Of a stretch of 64,000 nucleotides of DNA, positions 41,701-53,972 are shown in pieces; within the stretch, counting starts at the first letter, position 1; the number at the start of each line of letters is the position of its first letter. Source of the stretch: Bugula neritina. Its lineage: Eukaryota; Bryozoa; Gymnolaemata; Cheilostomatida; Bugulidae. The notes under the pieces are model-generated. The model was not told where the DNA came from and ran no database searches. It saw only the letters and a program-made list of their open reading frames with translations. The stretch spans positions 23,889,128 to 23,953,127 of the forward strand of contig OZ037767.1 in NCBI GenBank assembly GCA_964035545.1, in the 5' to 3' direction. Position numbers and translations under genes: made by a program.

Positions 41701-44700
41701 CCACCTCCAGGAATGGGTGAGTAAACAGTTTATATTTGAGATGTAATTTTTTTCAATATTCAGTCCAACTTTGGTTTCCTTAGTGTCTCAACACCCAATA
41801 ATACAGTCAGTATGCACTAGAAGCTCTCTTATCTCCGTCACCACCAAACTGTCTGTGCAACCACGCTTTGCAGTAACAGCCTTTCTCTGCTATCTGAATT
41901 GCCATCTGGATTCCTAAATTTGTGATTTTGTATAGTTAGAAATGAGAATAGAATTTGGTCTGAAGAGTATTTGTTTTCTTTTGGAAAAATTTTGCATTGA
42001 AAACCAACTCTTTGGGATTTGAATTCTGGAATACAACTCTTAGAATAGTAATGGAAGTCCATTGCTTGAGTTCTTCTAAGCTATATGTTAGCCCTGTGGT
42101 CTAGAAACAATATGACTTGTGTGGTGTTTACATATGACTGTAATACACAGGCTAACTTCACGGAGCTCAACCATGTCATCTATTACATGATCCATGGCTC
42201 TAATGCTTGGAAAGCCAGTAAATGTTCTGCTCCAGATCCTTAATTCCTATTTACTGGTTATATAACTGATATCATACCAGTGCTATATAAATAGTTCCCC
42301 TCACGGAGTTGTTGCTCCCATTGGCTCAATGGTGGCCACTTTCTTCACATGTTGTTGCTATTTATAGCAACTTTAGATGATAGAATGACCGGAGCTATGA
42401 TTTGTATATGTTTAGGTAACGGCATGTCCTCCTATCCCCCACAAAGGATGCCAATGGGTCAGCCATACCCTCACAACAGACCTCCAGTGCCAGGGGCATT
42501 TCCACCACACTCCGCACCATACCCTATAGGACAACAGCCCCCCATGCCCTACCCTCCTCCCAGTTCAAACACATCGTGGCCTCTCCAACAGAAACATTCA
42601 CAGCATTCTTCTGCAGGTTAGTTTAACTCCTCTTACTATACTCTCACTACTCTACTTACTATACTCTATCTACTCTACTTACTATACTCTCTCTACTCTA
42701 CTTACTATACTCTCACTACTCTACTTACTATACTCTACTCTACTTACTATACTCTACTCTACTTACTATACTCTCACTATTCTACTTACTATACTCTCAC
42801 TATTCTACTTACTATACTCTACTCTACTCTCTCTACTCTCTCTACTCTACTTACTATACTCTCACTACTCTACCTACTATACTCTATCTACTCTACTTAC
42901 TCTACTCTCACTACTCTACTCTACTCTACTTACTATACTCTCACTATTCTTCTACTCACTGTACTATGGTGAGTAACTGACTTGGTATTGTAGTAGTAAC
43001 TGACTGAATACTGATAAACTCACCAAGTTGAGAAGTAACTAACAAAGTGAGCCATCATAATACTCTGTAATCTTGAACAAGGTTTGGTTTTACCTGTGAC
43101 TGACTCTACCAAGTCAACCCATCACTAGATAACAGTCTATGTATATTGGGTCACCTAGCATAGCAACACGGTGCTGGTAGTTGTTTATGAACATTGGCAT
43201 AGCAACCATAGAGTTATGGAACTCTGATAAACTTTAGCCATCTGTTAATATTGGTGTTATTTGTAAGAAATTGCAGTATTTGGATGTCGTTTACAAGATC
43301 TCTGTTTCTAAAACATATGGATATATGGATTATAGACTATAGCACTGCTCTGGGCAGTCGCGGCTCTTGTAATCACGAAATATCTTGGATATACTGCTAA
43401 GGCTAAAAGGGCTATAAAATGCTTTCTAAAGTATAATCTGTCTCTACGCTGTTACAGTGGTCGACTGTTGACATTAGCTTAGCCTTTTCAACGGGTAGTT
43501 TGCGGCTGCGATAGCTGTGTTGATATAGCTTGCCATTATGCTGGACTGCATGCACACTAACTACACAAAGTATGGCTTTATTCTATTCAACACTCGAAGC
43601 TGTAGTGCAACTGGGTTGAATACGCCGAGAGCTAATGGCATATCTTGATTGAATACACTGTGCAGGCAATAATAAGCCCTTCATGGGAATGATAAATGCA
43701 CTGGTAGCTTGAATAACAACTGCTCATTTAGCTACCGTAAAACCCCTCGTAGCCGCTCGTACTCGTGGTGACTGGCTACTATTTTGTCTAATATTAACGT
43801 ATTTGTGAGACTTTTTGTCGATTCTAGTAGATGATTTTACTGATATTTACTACTGCTAGATATTTTCATCATTTGATAATACCGTGTCTTCAAATTATGT
43901 CGATGTTTTATGCCACGCTTTGAAACGGGTCAACACTCGAGGAATTACATGGGTATAAATAAGATAAATTGTATGCCCATGATGATAGGCTTGTCACGAT
44001 TGCTGAGGCTTGCGATTATCATGCACAGCTACACTTTATCATCGACTAGCAACTAAGTAGAATATTATAGTTAAACAGAGGGTTGGTTATACAGCGAATA
44101 GCCAGAGTTCAATGAAGCGATTAGCTGGTCACATGAGGCTATGCTTCTATAGATGTAGCAGGCTGTAGTGATTATTGTATAGTCAAGTGTCATCTCTTGG
44201 CCAACTGTCTATCTCGGCATGCCTCATCATCACTCTATCTGTACTAAACACTCCCTTACCTACTCGAAATAGTATGGAAATTTTGCCCTTAATTCTAGAT
44301 TATATTACAACTTGGACTTAGAAGTATAAAGGAGTTAATTTTTCAAACTGAGTTTGAATTGAATAAAACTTTTGGAGCTTATGGTTTACTGTAACTGAGG
44401 CTTAATTCTCCCCAATATTTATACTGCCAGTAGTTTCTTGTTTGACTCATGTCAGCCTAAACTCTAAACCCAGTCACTGTATATTTTGTGTATAATTTCA
44501 TGGACATATTGCAAAGCACTTATTTTTTCTAAACAACTTTTTTGCCTTCTAAAAGTTGAACGTATTTTCTACTCTATGTAGAAATGCTCCCTTTACTACA
44601 TTGATACAGAAATATAGTGTAGTGAGATATTTATATTGTAAATCGATTAGATGTTAGTATTTCCATTGTTATGACTGCACATACAGCCCACAATATGTGA

Positions 44701-47700
44701 ACTCTTTCAACCTGCCAATGATAATAACTTATTTGTGAGTGCAAAAATGGAATTCCCTCAAGTCTTTGTTGCAGTATTGGCAATTCGTTAGTTGCATTTC
44801 TTTAATCTTCTGTAGTGATTTAGCCTTGTTCAGAGTAGTAGTGATTTTGAGTAACACAACTGCTGTCACAGGCCTAAGTTATGTGGGGTGGGGGGGGGGG
44901 GGTTATCGCTTTACTTTTATAGAGTGTTAGTTGTATTGCTCTTCTTTTTCAAATTTACATTCTACAAGGCTACCCGTTTTTGAACACTAACACAATCATT
45001 CTGTGTCCACACATTAAAGTTTATATCATAATCTCTAGAGTTGTCTTCTCTCAAATTTTAAACTGAATTTATTAAAAGTAACCTGATAAATTGGTGCTGA
45101 GGCCAAGTAGTAAAAAATATTTACTTATGGCGCTGGTTGCCTAATAGTCATGTGACCTGTTAATAGTCATGTGACCTCTTAATAGTCATGTTACCTCTCA
45201 ATAGTCATGTGACTTCACAATAGTCATGTGACTTCATAACAACAGACATGTTATGCGATGCTTGTAGGTGGTGCATTTGCTGCCAAGAATGACAAAAACG
45301 CAGTTCCTTCACCTCTTTCCAGTGTTCCATCTCCAGCAGCGGTGGCTTCCCCTCACGGTTCAGAAGGGAGTCGTCGCCCCTCATCTAGAAAATCAGATAG
45401 CGGCGGAAGCAGCAAGAACCAGGTTAGTGCTGCCTACCTGCAACTCTCTAATATTCGCTGACAGGTTGTGGAAACGTTGGGAGTGTGTTTGACTTTTTTC
45501 AAGTTGAGGGTTTATCTTTCCTTCTTGTATAATTTGCACCAATTAAACGTTGCGGTGTAGCAATTGTCTATTTTTTGTCAAATAACTTTTCTTCAAATTT
45601 GTGGGAAATGGCAGTTGAGTCTCACTGCCTATCTCTTGTCATAAAGCCTGAGCACCATGTCTTCCATTCTCTCATCTTTGTAGAAGTCCATAGCAGCCAA
45701 TACAGTCCATGGCACGAATCTGGAGGTATTCAACAAGCAGGTAGACTTGGGCCCAGCAACTGAGAATGCAGTAAGAAGGCAGTTCATGGACCACCTGTGT
45801 GCCTTCTACCTGGAGAACTGTAAGCCTCTTACCAGCATGCCCTGCATAGGCAAGAACCCTCTTGACCTGTACAAAGTATATCACATGGTGAAAGAGAAAG
45901 GTGGTTTCCAGCAGGTTAGTATTTCTCTGTTTCATGATAGGAGGACATAGTATGATGCCTTCCTGTGTTTGACAGCCATGTGATGTTAATTTGGCTGGCA
46001 GATATTTACCAATGAGTACTGTGGCCTCCTTGCACCAAGTTGACATTTGCTTTAACACAAGGGCTGAACTTACCAGCTCTGTTTGCTAGTCCCGTCAATA
46101 CATGCTGAAAGTAAATGACTGCCTATTGATTGTACCTGCAGGTGTGCAAGAAGAAACTGTGGAAACAAGTTGGTACAGCGTCAGCAGCTTCTACAGCTGC
46201 CAATGCTGCTTATACTCTAAAGAAAGCTTACATCAAGTATCTACTTAATTACGAGTGCAAGTTTGACCAGGGAGGAGTGGATCCCCAAGTAGTACTCAAT
46301 TCTGTGGAGACTAAGAAAGAGAGGCAGAACAGGAATGCCCCCTCTCCAGGTTAGCTGTGCTGTTGGCAGCATGCAGGTGTGTCAATGACCTTGCAGCTGT
46401 TGACCTCACCGCCAGCTGCAAGGTCGTTAGATGCCCCCTGTAGAACTGTATAGGCAGTGTGGTGTATGCTATTCTGCTTAGTTTACTTATAGTTGTAATG
46501 GAATTTCACTCTTTCCTGCATTATTTATAAAAACATTATAGTTTTAAGCTTTTCACAAAGTTAGTTGAGTATGTACTACACATACTACACAAACCCATCT
46601 CTGTATTAGAATGCAGAATAACTCTTCCCCCAGTTCATTTGCCTCTGAATCTGGCTTGCAGAATTTTAAACAGCTTGGCAGTAGCTTTAGCAGCTAGTGG
46701 CACTTGATTTGTAAAGCTGTGAGGTTATTATTGCAAAGCTGACTGCTACAGATAAATTGTCAGTCTGTTGGTTTGCTACCACACTCTCAGTTTTCACCAA
46801 CTTGTGTTGTTATTCCATTTCACCTGCTTGACTCATCACTTTCTGCCTTTATCTAGGTTCTTCAGGGAATTCCCAAGATGGACTGATGAGGGGATATCCT
46901 GACTATAACATGGGTCCAGGAGGGCATCTCCCTCCACATCCTGGGCATCCTGCACATCCGGGACACCCAGGTCACCCTGGTCACCCTGGACACATGGGAG
47001 GTGCTCCAATGCGGCCCGGCCAGTACCACGACCCCAACATACCTCCTCATCAACAGCAGGTTAGTGTTGCCTGTAGTTTACTCTAATTAATATAAGGAGT
47101 TGGTTCAGCTCATGCAGACATGTGTCATGTGACAAGAGAGCACCTGCTTGCACAGCAGTGTTACTTGCACATGACAAACCTGAGTCAGTGCTCTGTTGTT
47201 GTCATGTTATATCCCTGTTTGTATTTATTTATCCCAGCACCCTGGTTACATGAACTACAACAGCATGGCTGGCCAGCCACCACCTGGGCCCATGCCAAAT
47301 GGCCACCACGCGATGCCTCCACAACAAATGAACCCTGCAGCTGGTGCAGCAGACGACCAATCACAAATGTCGGCACAACCAGATCCCAATTCGGACCCGT
47401 TTCGTTCTCAACAGATGAACCCTCAGTTTAACAATCAGCAAGGAATGAGGTACTCTTACAGTCAGTCCTCCCTTGATGTCATAGCTTCGATAATTCCTGT
47501 ACCTGTCAGTCATCTTCAGTTTCCACTCTCAAATAGAGTATAATAGTGTGGGACTTATTTTATATATAATGTATGTGTGCGTGTTTTCTCGCTGAGCAGT
47601 TAAGGAATTAGGTGCATTGCATTTATATGTTATCTGTTCCAATTGATTACATAAACCAAGCAGCAACAAATTTGTGTTAAAATGCTGCCGCCATGAGTCC

Positions 47701-50700
47701 ATGTGACAACCTGTTTCAATAGTCAAGTTTTACATGGAAACAGCTACAGCCTGTGCCGTTGTGAGATGCATAGCGACGTGAGTTTTGTTCCAACACACTG
47801 TCACTAGTTTAAATACACTGTGATGAGGCTAAGGTGAGTTACAATGCAGTATGATTACTACCAGCAGTTTTTATGGCACTTTTCACCTGTTTTCAGTGGG
47901 CCAAGCTATCTACCTCGTCACCCTTACTATGGACCAAGAATGCCTCCGCCCCCTGGAAGCCAAAGACCGCCTCTTTTTCACCAGCAACCTTCACCTAGTC
48001 CGGGACCTCAGCAGCCATCGCAAATGAGGCTGCCACAAGCTCAATCTGCGTACCCCCCAATGTATAGGGACGGAAGGTAGGCTACCAGGCTATTGCTTCT
48101 ATTTATATCTCTGAATTTGATTTTAGCCCACAGTTTCATAACAGTGAATATATAGAAAATGCTGGTTGAAAGTTGGTGGTAGGCATGCTCTGTGATTTAT
48201 AACCCCCCTCCCTCCAATATCATACTTACAACCTCAATCAAAATTTATAATTGATCTCCAACTTGAGACTTCAACTGGGGATTTTCATAATTCTTATCTT
48301 CAGATTCTAGGTTTTTGATTGTTTGGGCATTCTTAAGAATATTGGTTGTATTTCAAAAGCAAAAAGTAAATAAATCAACTAGAATTGAGTGAGCATATGC
48401 AGTGTTTCTATGATGCGTGTCTGTATATTTGTAGTTATCCGAACAATCAAGCAGGGATGCCGCCTGCACCACCCACTCACTCTACTGGATACCCTTCCGT
48501 TGACTCTCAGTCTACCAGAACGCCATCTCTCTACTCTCATAGTTTTGCTGCCGCAGGTGCTTCTCAGTCTCCTCTAACTGCTGCCTCTGCGTCACATTCT
48601 ACCAATATGGCTCACTCAAGACAGCACCCCGGTCCTCTACCCAATGTACCAAGATATCCAATGAGGGGTGGGCACCCAACACCCACCCGTGGTGCCCTCA
48701 GCGCCATGTTGTCCAACACCTCCTCTGCTCCAGGTAACGTAACGTGACAATGTGTCACAGAGCAGATAACTCTGAACTGTAACTTGTTGAAATTTGCTAA
48801 TGAGTCACAAGCTGTAATAACATTTGTAATTGTTTAGGATAAGTAATTGGCAATGGAGTTGTGTTTCCCTTATTTCCTGCACACAATATTGCATGCATGA
48901 AGTATTACTATTTGTAATACTATATTACATATATGTATGTATATATTTCATATATAGTATATATGTAATATATATGTAATATATTTGTAATCTCCTCTCT
49001 ATTTGTAACTGTATTGTGAATAATATTCAAATTTTGGATGGTCAACAATTAACAGAAAGTAGTTGTCTACTCTTGCATTGCGCTGAGCGCATGTCATGCT
49101 ACCTGGCATACTCGTGACGCCCCATCCCTGACTTTCGTAATTTCTCCGTTTCTTGTAATCTCATTTGACTCCGTGTATGTTATTTAGGGCTAGAGGCCCA
49201 TGGGCTGCCTGCGTCATTCACAGAGTCTCTCCTGTCAGGGTTTGAAGGTGGGGTGGGTGGTAATCGCCCCCTAGAAATGCCTCCTCCACCACTGCCCATC
49301 TCGTTGGTTGATGTTACCAAGGGTAACCAGCATGGTGTAGACTGTAGATAGTTGAAGATTGTGTAGCATTTAGTTGTTGTACCGGAGTTGTCTGCCCGAA
49401 CTAGCTGCACACTCATTGGTGTTGTACCTTTGCCTATTGTAGGTCGTAGACTTAGGCTACATATTTGATGTGACTTTGCTTATCTACTAACCTAATTAGT
49501 GTTCTTCTTTTCTCTTGATGTCGTTATGTTCTGAGCACTTGTCAACGTGTCTCAGTCCTTATGACATTTTGTTGCCGACATTCAGCTTGTTTTGTTGAAA
49601 ATAACTTTGGTTTAGCTCATTACTGGAGCATTTAAAAGGATATTTAACTTTCTGAACAAATTTTTCTGATATTTGCATCTTCTGACCAGTTATAGTGTAC
49701 CAGCATGTTCTATTTTTGTCTCATGCCCATTGAAACTTCACTTTAGACTGCTATAGGTGTCCTTACAGTAGCGGATGTAGAAGCTGATAGCTCTATGCTT
49801 AGCTCACTTGACTTGCTAGTTATTTGAACTTATCATTTGCCCACATATCTACGCCTGCATTCTTTGCTCTAGTATGTAGATTTACTCAGCCATTCACACT
49901 CTGCTGGCAATAACACCGCAATACACCAACCATCGGTGTGTCACCGTGAACAGACAACTGTTGTGAATCCAAATATCATGAGTCACGTGTTTAAAAATTA
50001 GACCCAACAAGTTGACTCTGGGCAAATGAAAAGTGCTCAAAGTTTGAATTTGTCGAGTGTCACATTGCCTAATTTCACTTTGCCTTTCTTCCACAGATAT
50101 GCGCCCCTCGCCTGGTATGCCTTGGAGGTCAAGGGCATCCATGCCACCACCCGGCTACCACTCGCACATGCCCGGAGAGCAGCCGATGTCTCGGCGACAG
50201 CTGCCAATGTCGCGCTCCTCCATGTCTTCGTCAAAGAAGGAAGTGGAGTTTCCGCCTGAAAGTGTTGAGGCCACTCAGCCCCGTAAAGTGAGGCGGCGGG
50301 TGCTGCACAGCAAAGACGTTGGTAAGTCACATGACATCCTGTTCAATCTGAGCAGCAGATCTGTTTGCATACTGCAGTTACATTGGAGCTATTTAAGGGG
50401 TGTTTTGCCTGAGAGTAAATTTATATGATGGCCAAATAATATTATATTATAGTCTTCAATGAGGTTTACAACTAAAAATCCTCGGTAGACATGTTGTTAG
50501 ACCCAAGTATGCCTTTTATTAATTACAAACAGTTGTTGAGTGTATAAACCGGTAATGTTGCTGACAGGTAAAGTGGATCCGTGGAAACTGGTGATGTGTT
50601 TGCGATCAGGTCTACTGTGTGAGTGTATTTGGGCTCTGGACACCATCACCATCCTTCTGAGAGACGAACACATGTCTGCCATGCGCTTCAACCTGCGGAA

Positions 50701-53700
50701 CACCCCGGGGCTACTCGATATACTTTTTGCTCACTACAAGTTAGTTGCTATACTCTGCAGTTTATGTCCTGCTGAAGATGCTAATTTTTTGTCTAATAAA
50801 CCCTCACCTCTATACTGCTTATCATGTTAATGTATATATATATTCTCAGTATTCATTCTTTTGTAAATCTGAATATTTCTCAGTTTATTATAAAAACACA
50901 AGTTTATAGTCACTATTTCTGTGAGAACCCCCGATGGAAGGGGTTTTTTTGTTAAATCGGGCTAAGGGCTTATTCATATGTGGCACAGGAGCAATTATGA
51001 CTTGATGCTCTTCCTAACATCACCAATAGCTTTTAAAGGGGATTGAACCCATGACTCCGTGTTTGCTAAGCCAAACACTGGAACCTCTGGATCACGGCTG
51101 CTCCCATTTCTCAGTCTACTATCACTGCTATTTATCTCGGAGCAGTTTATTTTACGTTACATGACATGCCGAGTACTTGTAACTCTCTCTGTTGTTACAG
51201 ACAATCATTGGCGCTAGTATTTGAGGAGTTGTCTGATCTGGCAGACACTGTTCAAACCAGCTGTACCAGCTCATCTGACCAGGAGGAATACAGTCTAGAA
51301 GATACAAAGGTAACTCTGCTACACACAACTAACTACTCGTGGAATTCCAGGACCGGCATGAAAGTCATAGTAGATTCAGATCTCAAGCCAGGGCACACGA
51401 TTCCATCGCCTTCCATGTACAGTAGGAAAGCGTACACCAACTGCAAAGCAGACCGGACTGTAGTAACCACATTCGAACTTGGCACCAGCAGTGATATCCG
51501 CAGCAAACATTTTAGGAAATACGTTAAAGCAAATAAAAAGTATGAGGAGAGCGTGACGTCTCCGGATGAGACGGCACTCAAGGACGATGACGTCGCCACA
51601 CTAAACTCGCCAACTCCTACGAGTCCCACATCCGGCGGCACGGAGTTTAGCGCTCAGTCAGTACAAACTGAAAAGCGAATGCTAATGGACGGTGGAATAT
51701 CACAGTTTCCGACATGCAATGGGTGTATAACTCCAGATTTGAAGGCGGAGTTTAGCGAGCACAGCTGTGAGAGTAGTGACGTTTCTCTCTCGGCCAAGTC
51801 GTCTGATACTCAAACTAAATTTGAAACTAATAGCAAGAGCTCTGTGGAGCATAAGAGCTCTATTGATGAAAAGATGGCCGAAAGTGCTGAGGGCTTAAAG
51901 ACATTGGAAGCTAAGCTTGTGGTATCGAGGAAGAGGAGGTTAGTCAACTCATCAACTTATTTTATACTTTCAGCGTATTTCCTCTTGCTCACCTGCTGCC
52001 ATTGATAAGTTGCATGATGGGTTAATGCGTTATGTTGGATAAATTAGTTTTTAGTCAGTTGTGAAAGCTGAAACTAGCTCAGAGACAGTTGTAACTCGAT
52101 AGTGACTTCGCCTTGACTTGATGCTGGCTATAGGCAGAAGTTTTTAAAAATGATTTATACGTAACTTTTTAAAATTAAGATGACGTAGTCACAGCATTGT
52201 CTTACTGGTAGATTCAGTGAAAGCCTGGATGAAGAACCGTTCTTGCGTGACTCTGATCCTCTGGAAGTTGACGTTGACGAAAGACTAGAGGAGCTGTCAG
52301 TCAGGTGTACCACTCTCTCTAACATCATTCGCGGACTCAGTTTTATTGCTGAAAATGAAAAGGTTAGTTTGTGTCCGCAGTATATCTAGTGTGTGCCTAG
52401 TTTGCCACGCTGGATGCTCCTTGCTGTGGGACATCCCTGTGTGTCTAGTTCTGAGACTCCTTGCAGTATTCATATATGTGGTTGTGGTGTTGTAGCTGCT
52501 GGCAGAATATCAGCCTCTGCTCGGTTTGTTTGGACGTCTGCTGAAGCTGAGGGTGCAGACGGACGAGCAGAAGGCGCGACGGTGCTGGTGGTGGGAGTGT
52601 CTGGAGAACCTGAGAGAGCACACTCTGGTCACTCTCAGCAATGTAGCTGGCCACATACAACTCATCAATATGCCGGATAAGGTGAGTCTCACCAATCTAT
52701 CCAGCCAGTAGTCTGTATTCACCACGGGATACGCTGTGTGTTGCCTAGCTACTCCTTACTATGCCACATATTAGCAACAGAGTTATGTATAGTTGACCTA
52801 CACCAGCTTTATCATCTCCTCTTATTGCTATAAGATTTCAACTAAGCCGATGGCTTTGTGAGTTTGTGCAAGAGGCAGGTGAAGCTGTTAATTTCTTCCA
52901 GGTCTGCTATCCTCTCATGGAAAGCATTCTGTTCTGGACCACGACCTCCTCTGTATACGCGTATGACCCTTTACCGGACACCCATAGTCTGAGCGCGCGC
53001 AACCTCACACTGGAGATCCTGTGTAAGCTGTGCGCTCATGCCGATAACATGAACTTCCTGCTGGCTACGCCTCCAGTGGAACGACTGCGGCGACTATTCC
53101 AGAATCTGGCTAAACTCTTGGCCGATACCGACCAGGTTGGTTTAAATTCTATTAGCTGGCTGCAAGTTATATCGGCTGATTCCAGTATATTGTATATAAT
53201 GTGTGGGTTTGTGTGCTGGCAGGTGCGTCGGGAATTTGCCCTCGTTATCATTTCCTGTCTGGCCCAAGCTGACCCTGCAGCAGCACGAGGACTGGCGGTT
53301 CAACCATCCTGTGTTTCCCAGCTGATAAGCATCTTGGAGTCAGCGGAAACTGCGGCGTTCTCGATAGCTCAGCAGCGAGGCGTTAGTGCATTGAGAGACA
53401 ACCCTGAGGCTATGGGCACGAGTCTGGACATGATTAGAAGGACATCGGGAACTCTGGTGGAGATGGCGCAGGTAACTATGGTACTAGCATACTATATAGC
53501 CAGTTGACCACACGCGTGCTGAGCATTGTTCTAACACTAGTGTGTTGTAATTGTCCTGCAGGTGGAGGAGAACCATGACATACTCTTACAGCAACAAGAT
53601 CGACTGCTCAATCTGGTCATGTCTCAGATCCTGGACCAGCACGTAGCCAAGATGCTCTCCGGCGTGCTGTACGAGTGTACTAGAAACTCTCCGTTTGACA

Positions 53701-53972
53701 TTAAACCATCCTACGTGATATCTGACAAGGTGGCGGATCACATCAAGGAAGAGAAGATGGATGAGACTGAGACCAAACAGCCTTCCCAGAGTTCTCCTTC
53801 TTCTGTAGACCAGCCGGAGAAGGAGGCGAAAATGTTGAATGAGGAAGACTCTAAAGAGATCAACTTAGCCGAAGTGATCAACCATCAGCCAGAGCTGGAT
53901 AAAGAGAACATTAACAAGTCATCAATTTTAGAATCGAACAGTGCAATAGGCATGATATCCGCTGCGTCGTAA
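38787..53972 (+). CDS. ARID1: ARID1/BAF250 subunit of the SWI/SNF (BAF) chromatin remodeller, 22 coding exons
   Basis: Exons: 38787-39353, 39641-39781, 39982-40057, 40660-40847, 41101-41716, 42416-42616, 45268-45422, 45684-45914, 46142-46349, 46857-47059, 47238-47449, 47897-48076, 48435-48733, 49188-49322, 50097-50321, 50568-50739, 51201-51938, 52212-52362, 52496-52681, 52902-53135, 53223-53471, 53562-53972. They total 5778 bases, an exact multiple of three, giving 1925 residues. TGA at 38781 lies in frame before the ATG. Residues 1-650 are Pro/Gln/Ser/Gly-rich with TPTLNQLLT at 104-112, a word also in vertebrate ARID1. The ARID domain is about 676-766 and BAF250_C about 1213-1835. In vertebrates ARID1 is the signature DNA-binding and scaffold subunit of canonical BAF, acting in the nucleus; the same role here is inferred. 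It is somewhat shorter than human ARID1A (2285). The WWWECLENLREHTLVTLSN stretch is diagnostic. Confidence 0.96.
42629..42960. repeat. CTACTCTACTTACTATACT minisatellite in ARID1 intron 6
   Basis: About 330 bases of pyrimidine-rich tandem repeats made of CTACTCTACTTACTATACTCT blocks of variable length. They begin only about a dozen bases after the exon 6 donor. The rest of this 2.65 kb intron is unremarkable apart from a G run at 44885-44902 and the array at 45142. Confidence 0.95.
45142..45236. repeat. five 19-bp tandem repeats containing TCATGTGA
   Basis: Five units of TAATAGTCATGTGACCTCT with few differences end about 30 bases before the acceptor of the exon that precedes the ARID exons. 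Four of five keep TCATGTGA, the M-box form of E-box known for MITF/TFE factors. Binding is not shown. Confidence 0.85.
45765..46264 (+). other. ARID DNA-binding domain of ARID1 (split by one intron)
   Basis: Residues about 676-766, coded by the exons 45684-45914 and 46142-46349. Family signatures are visible: FYLENC near the start, then GKNPLDLYKVYHMVKEKGGF, the intron, then VCKKKLWKQVG and LKKAYIKYLLNYECKF. These are the helix 1, loop and helix 5-6 positions of ARID domains. The ARID of ARID1 proteins binds DNA with little sequence preference. Confidence 0.95.
46935..46998 (+). repeat. His-Pro-Gly tripeptide repeat in ARID1 exon 10
   Basis: The codons give HPGHPAHPGHPGHPGHPGHM in the Pro-rich linker just C-terminal to the ARID domain. 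The DNA is a 9-base tandem repeat. Synonymous third-base variation (CCT, CCG, CCA; GGT, GGG, GGA) shows that the copies are not all recent. Confidence 0.85.
50568..53690 (+). other. BAF250_C domain of ARID1
   Basis: Coded by the last seven exons. Landmarks in order: TITILLRDEHMS and FNLRNTPGLLDILFAHYK; a long Ser/acidic insert in exon 51201-51938; RGLSFIAENEKLL; WWWECLENLREHTLVTLSN; LLATPPVERLRRLFQNLAKL; then RREFALVIISCLAQADPAAA and SLDMIRRTSGTLVEMA. These match the order in vertebrate ARID1A/B, whose C-terminal helical repeat region binds core BAF subunits. Confidence 0.93.
50892..51105 (-). mobile_element. tRNA-derived SINE, copy 3, in ARID1 intron 16
   Basis: Carries the full SINE body and a degenerate tRNA head (B box GGTTCAATCCC with one mismatch, A box eroded). 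Flanking repeats of 17 bases at 50875-50891 and 51106-51122 (ATTTCTCAGT...) match at 15 positions. It is antisense to ARID1 and ends about 95 bases before the next exon. Confidence 0.87.
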
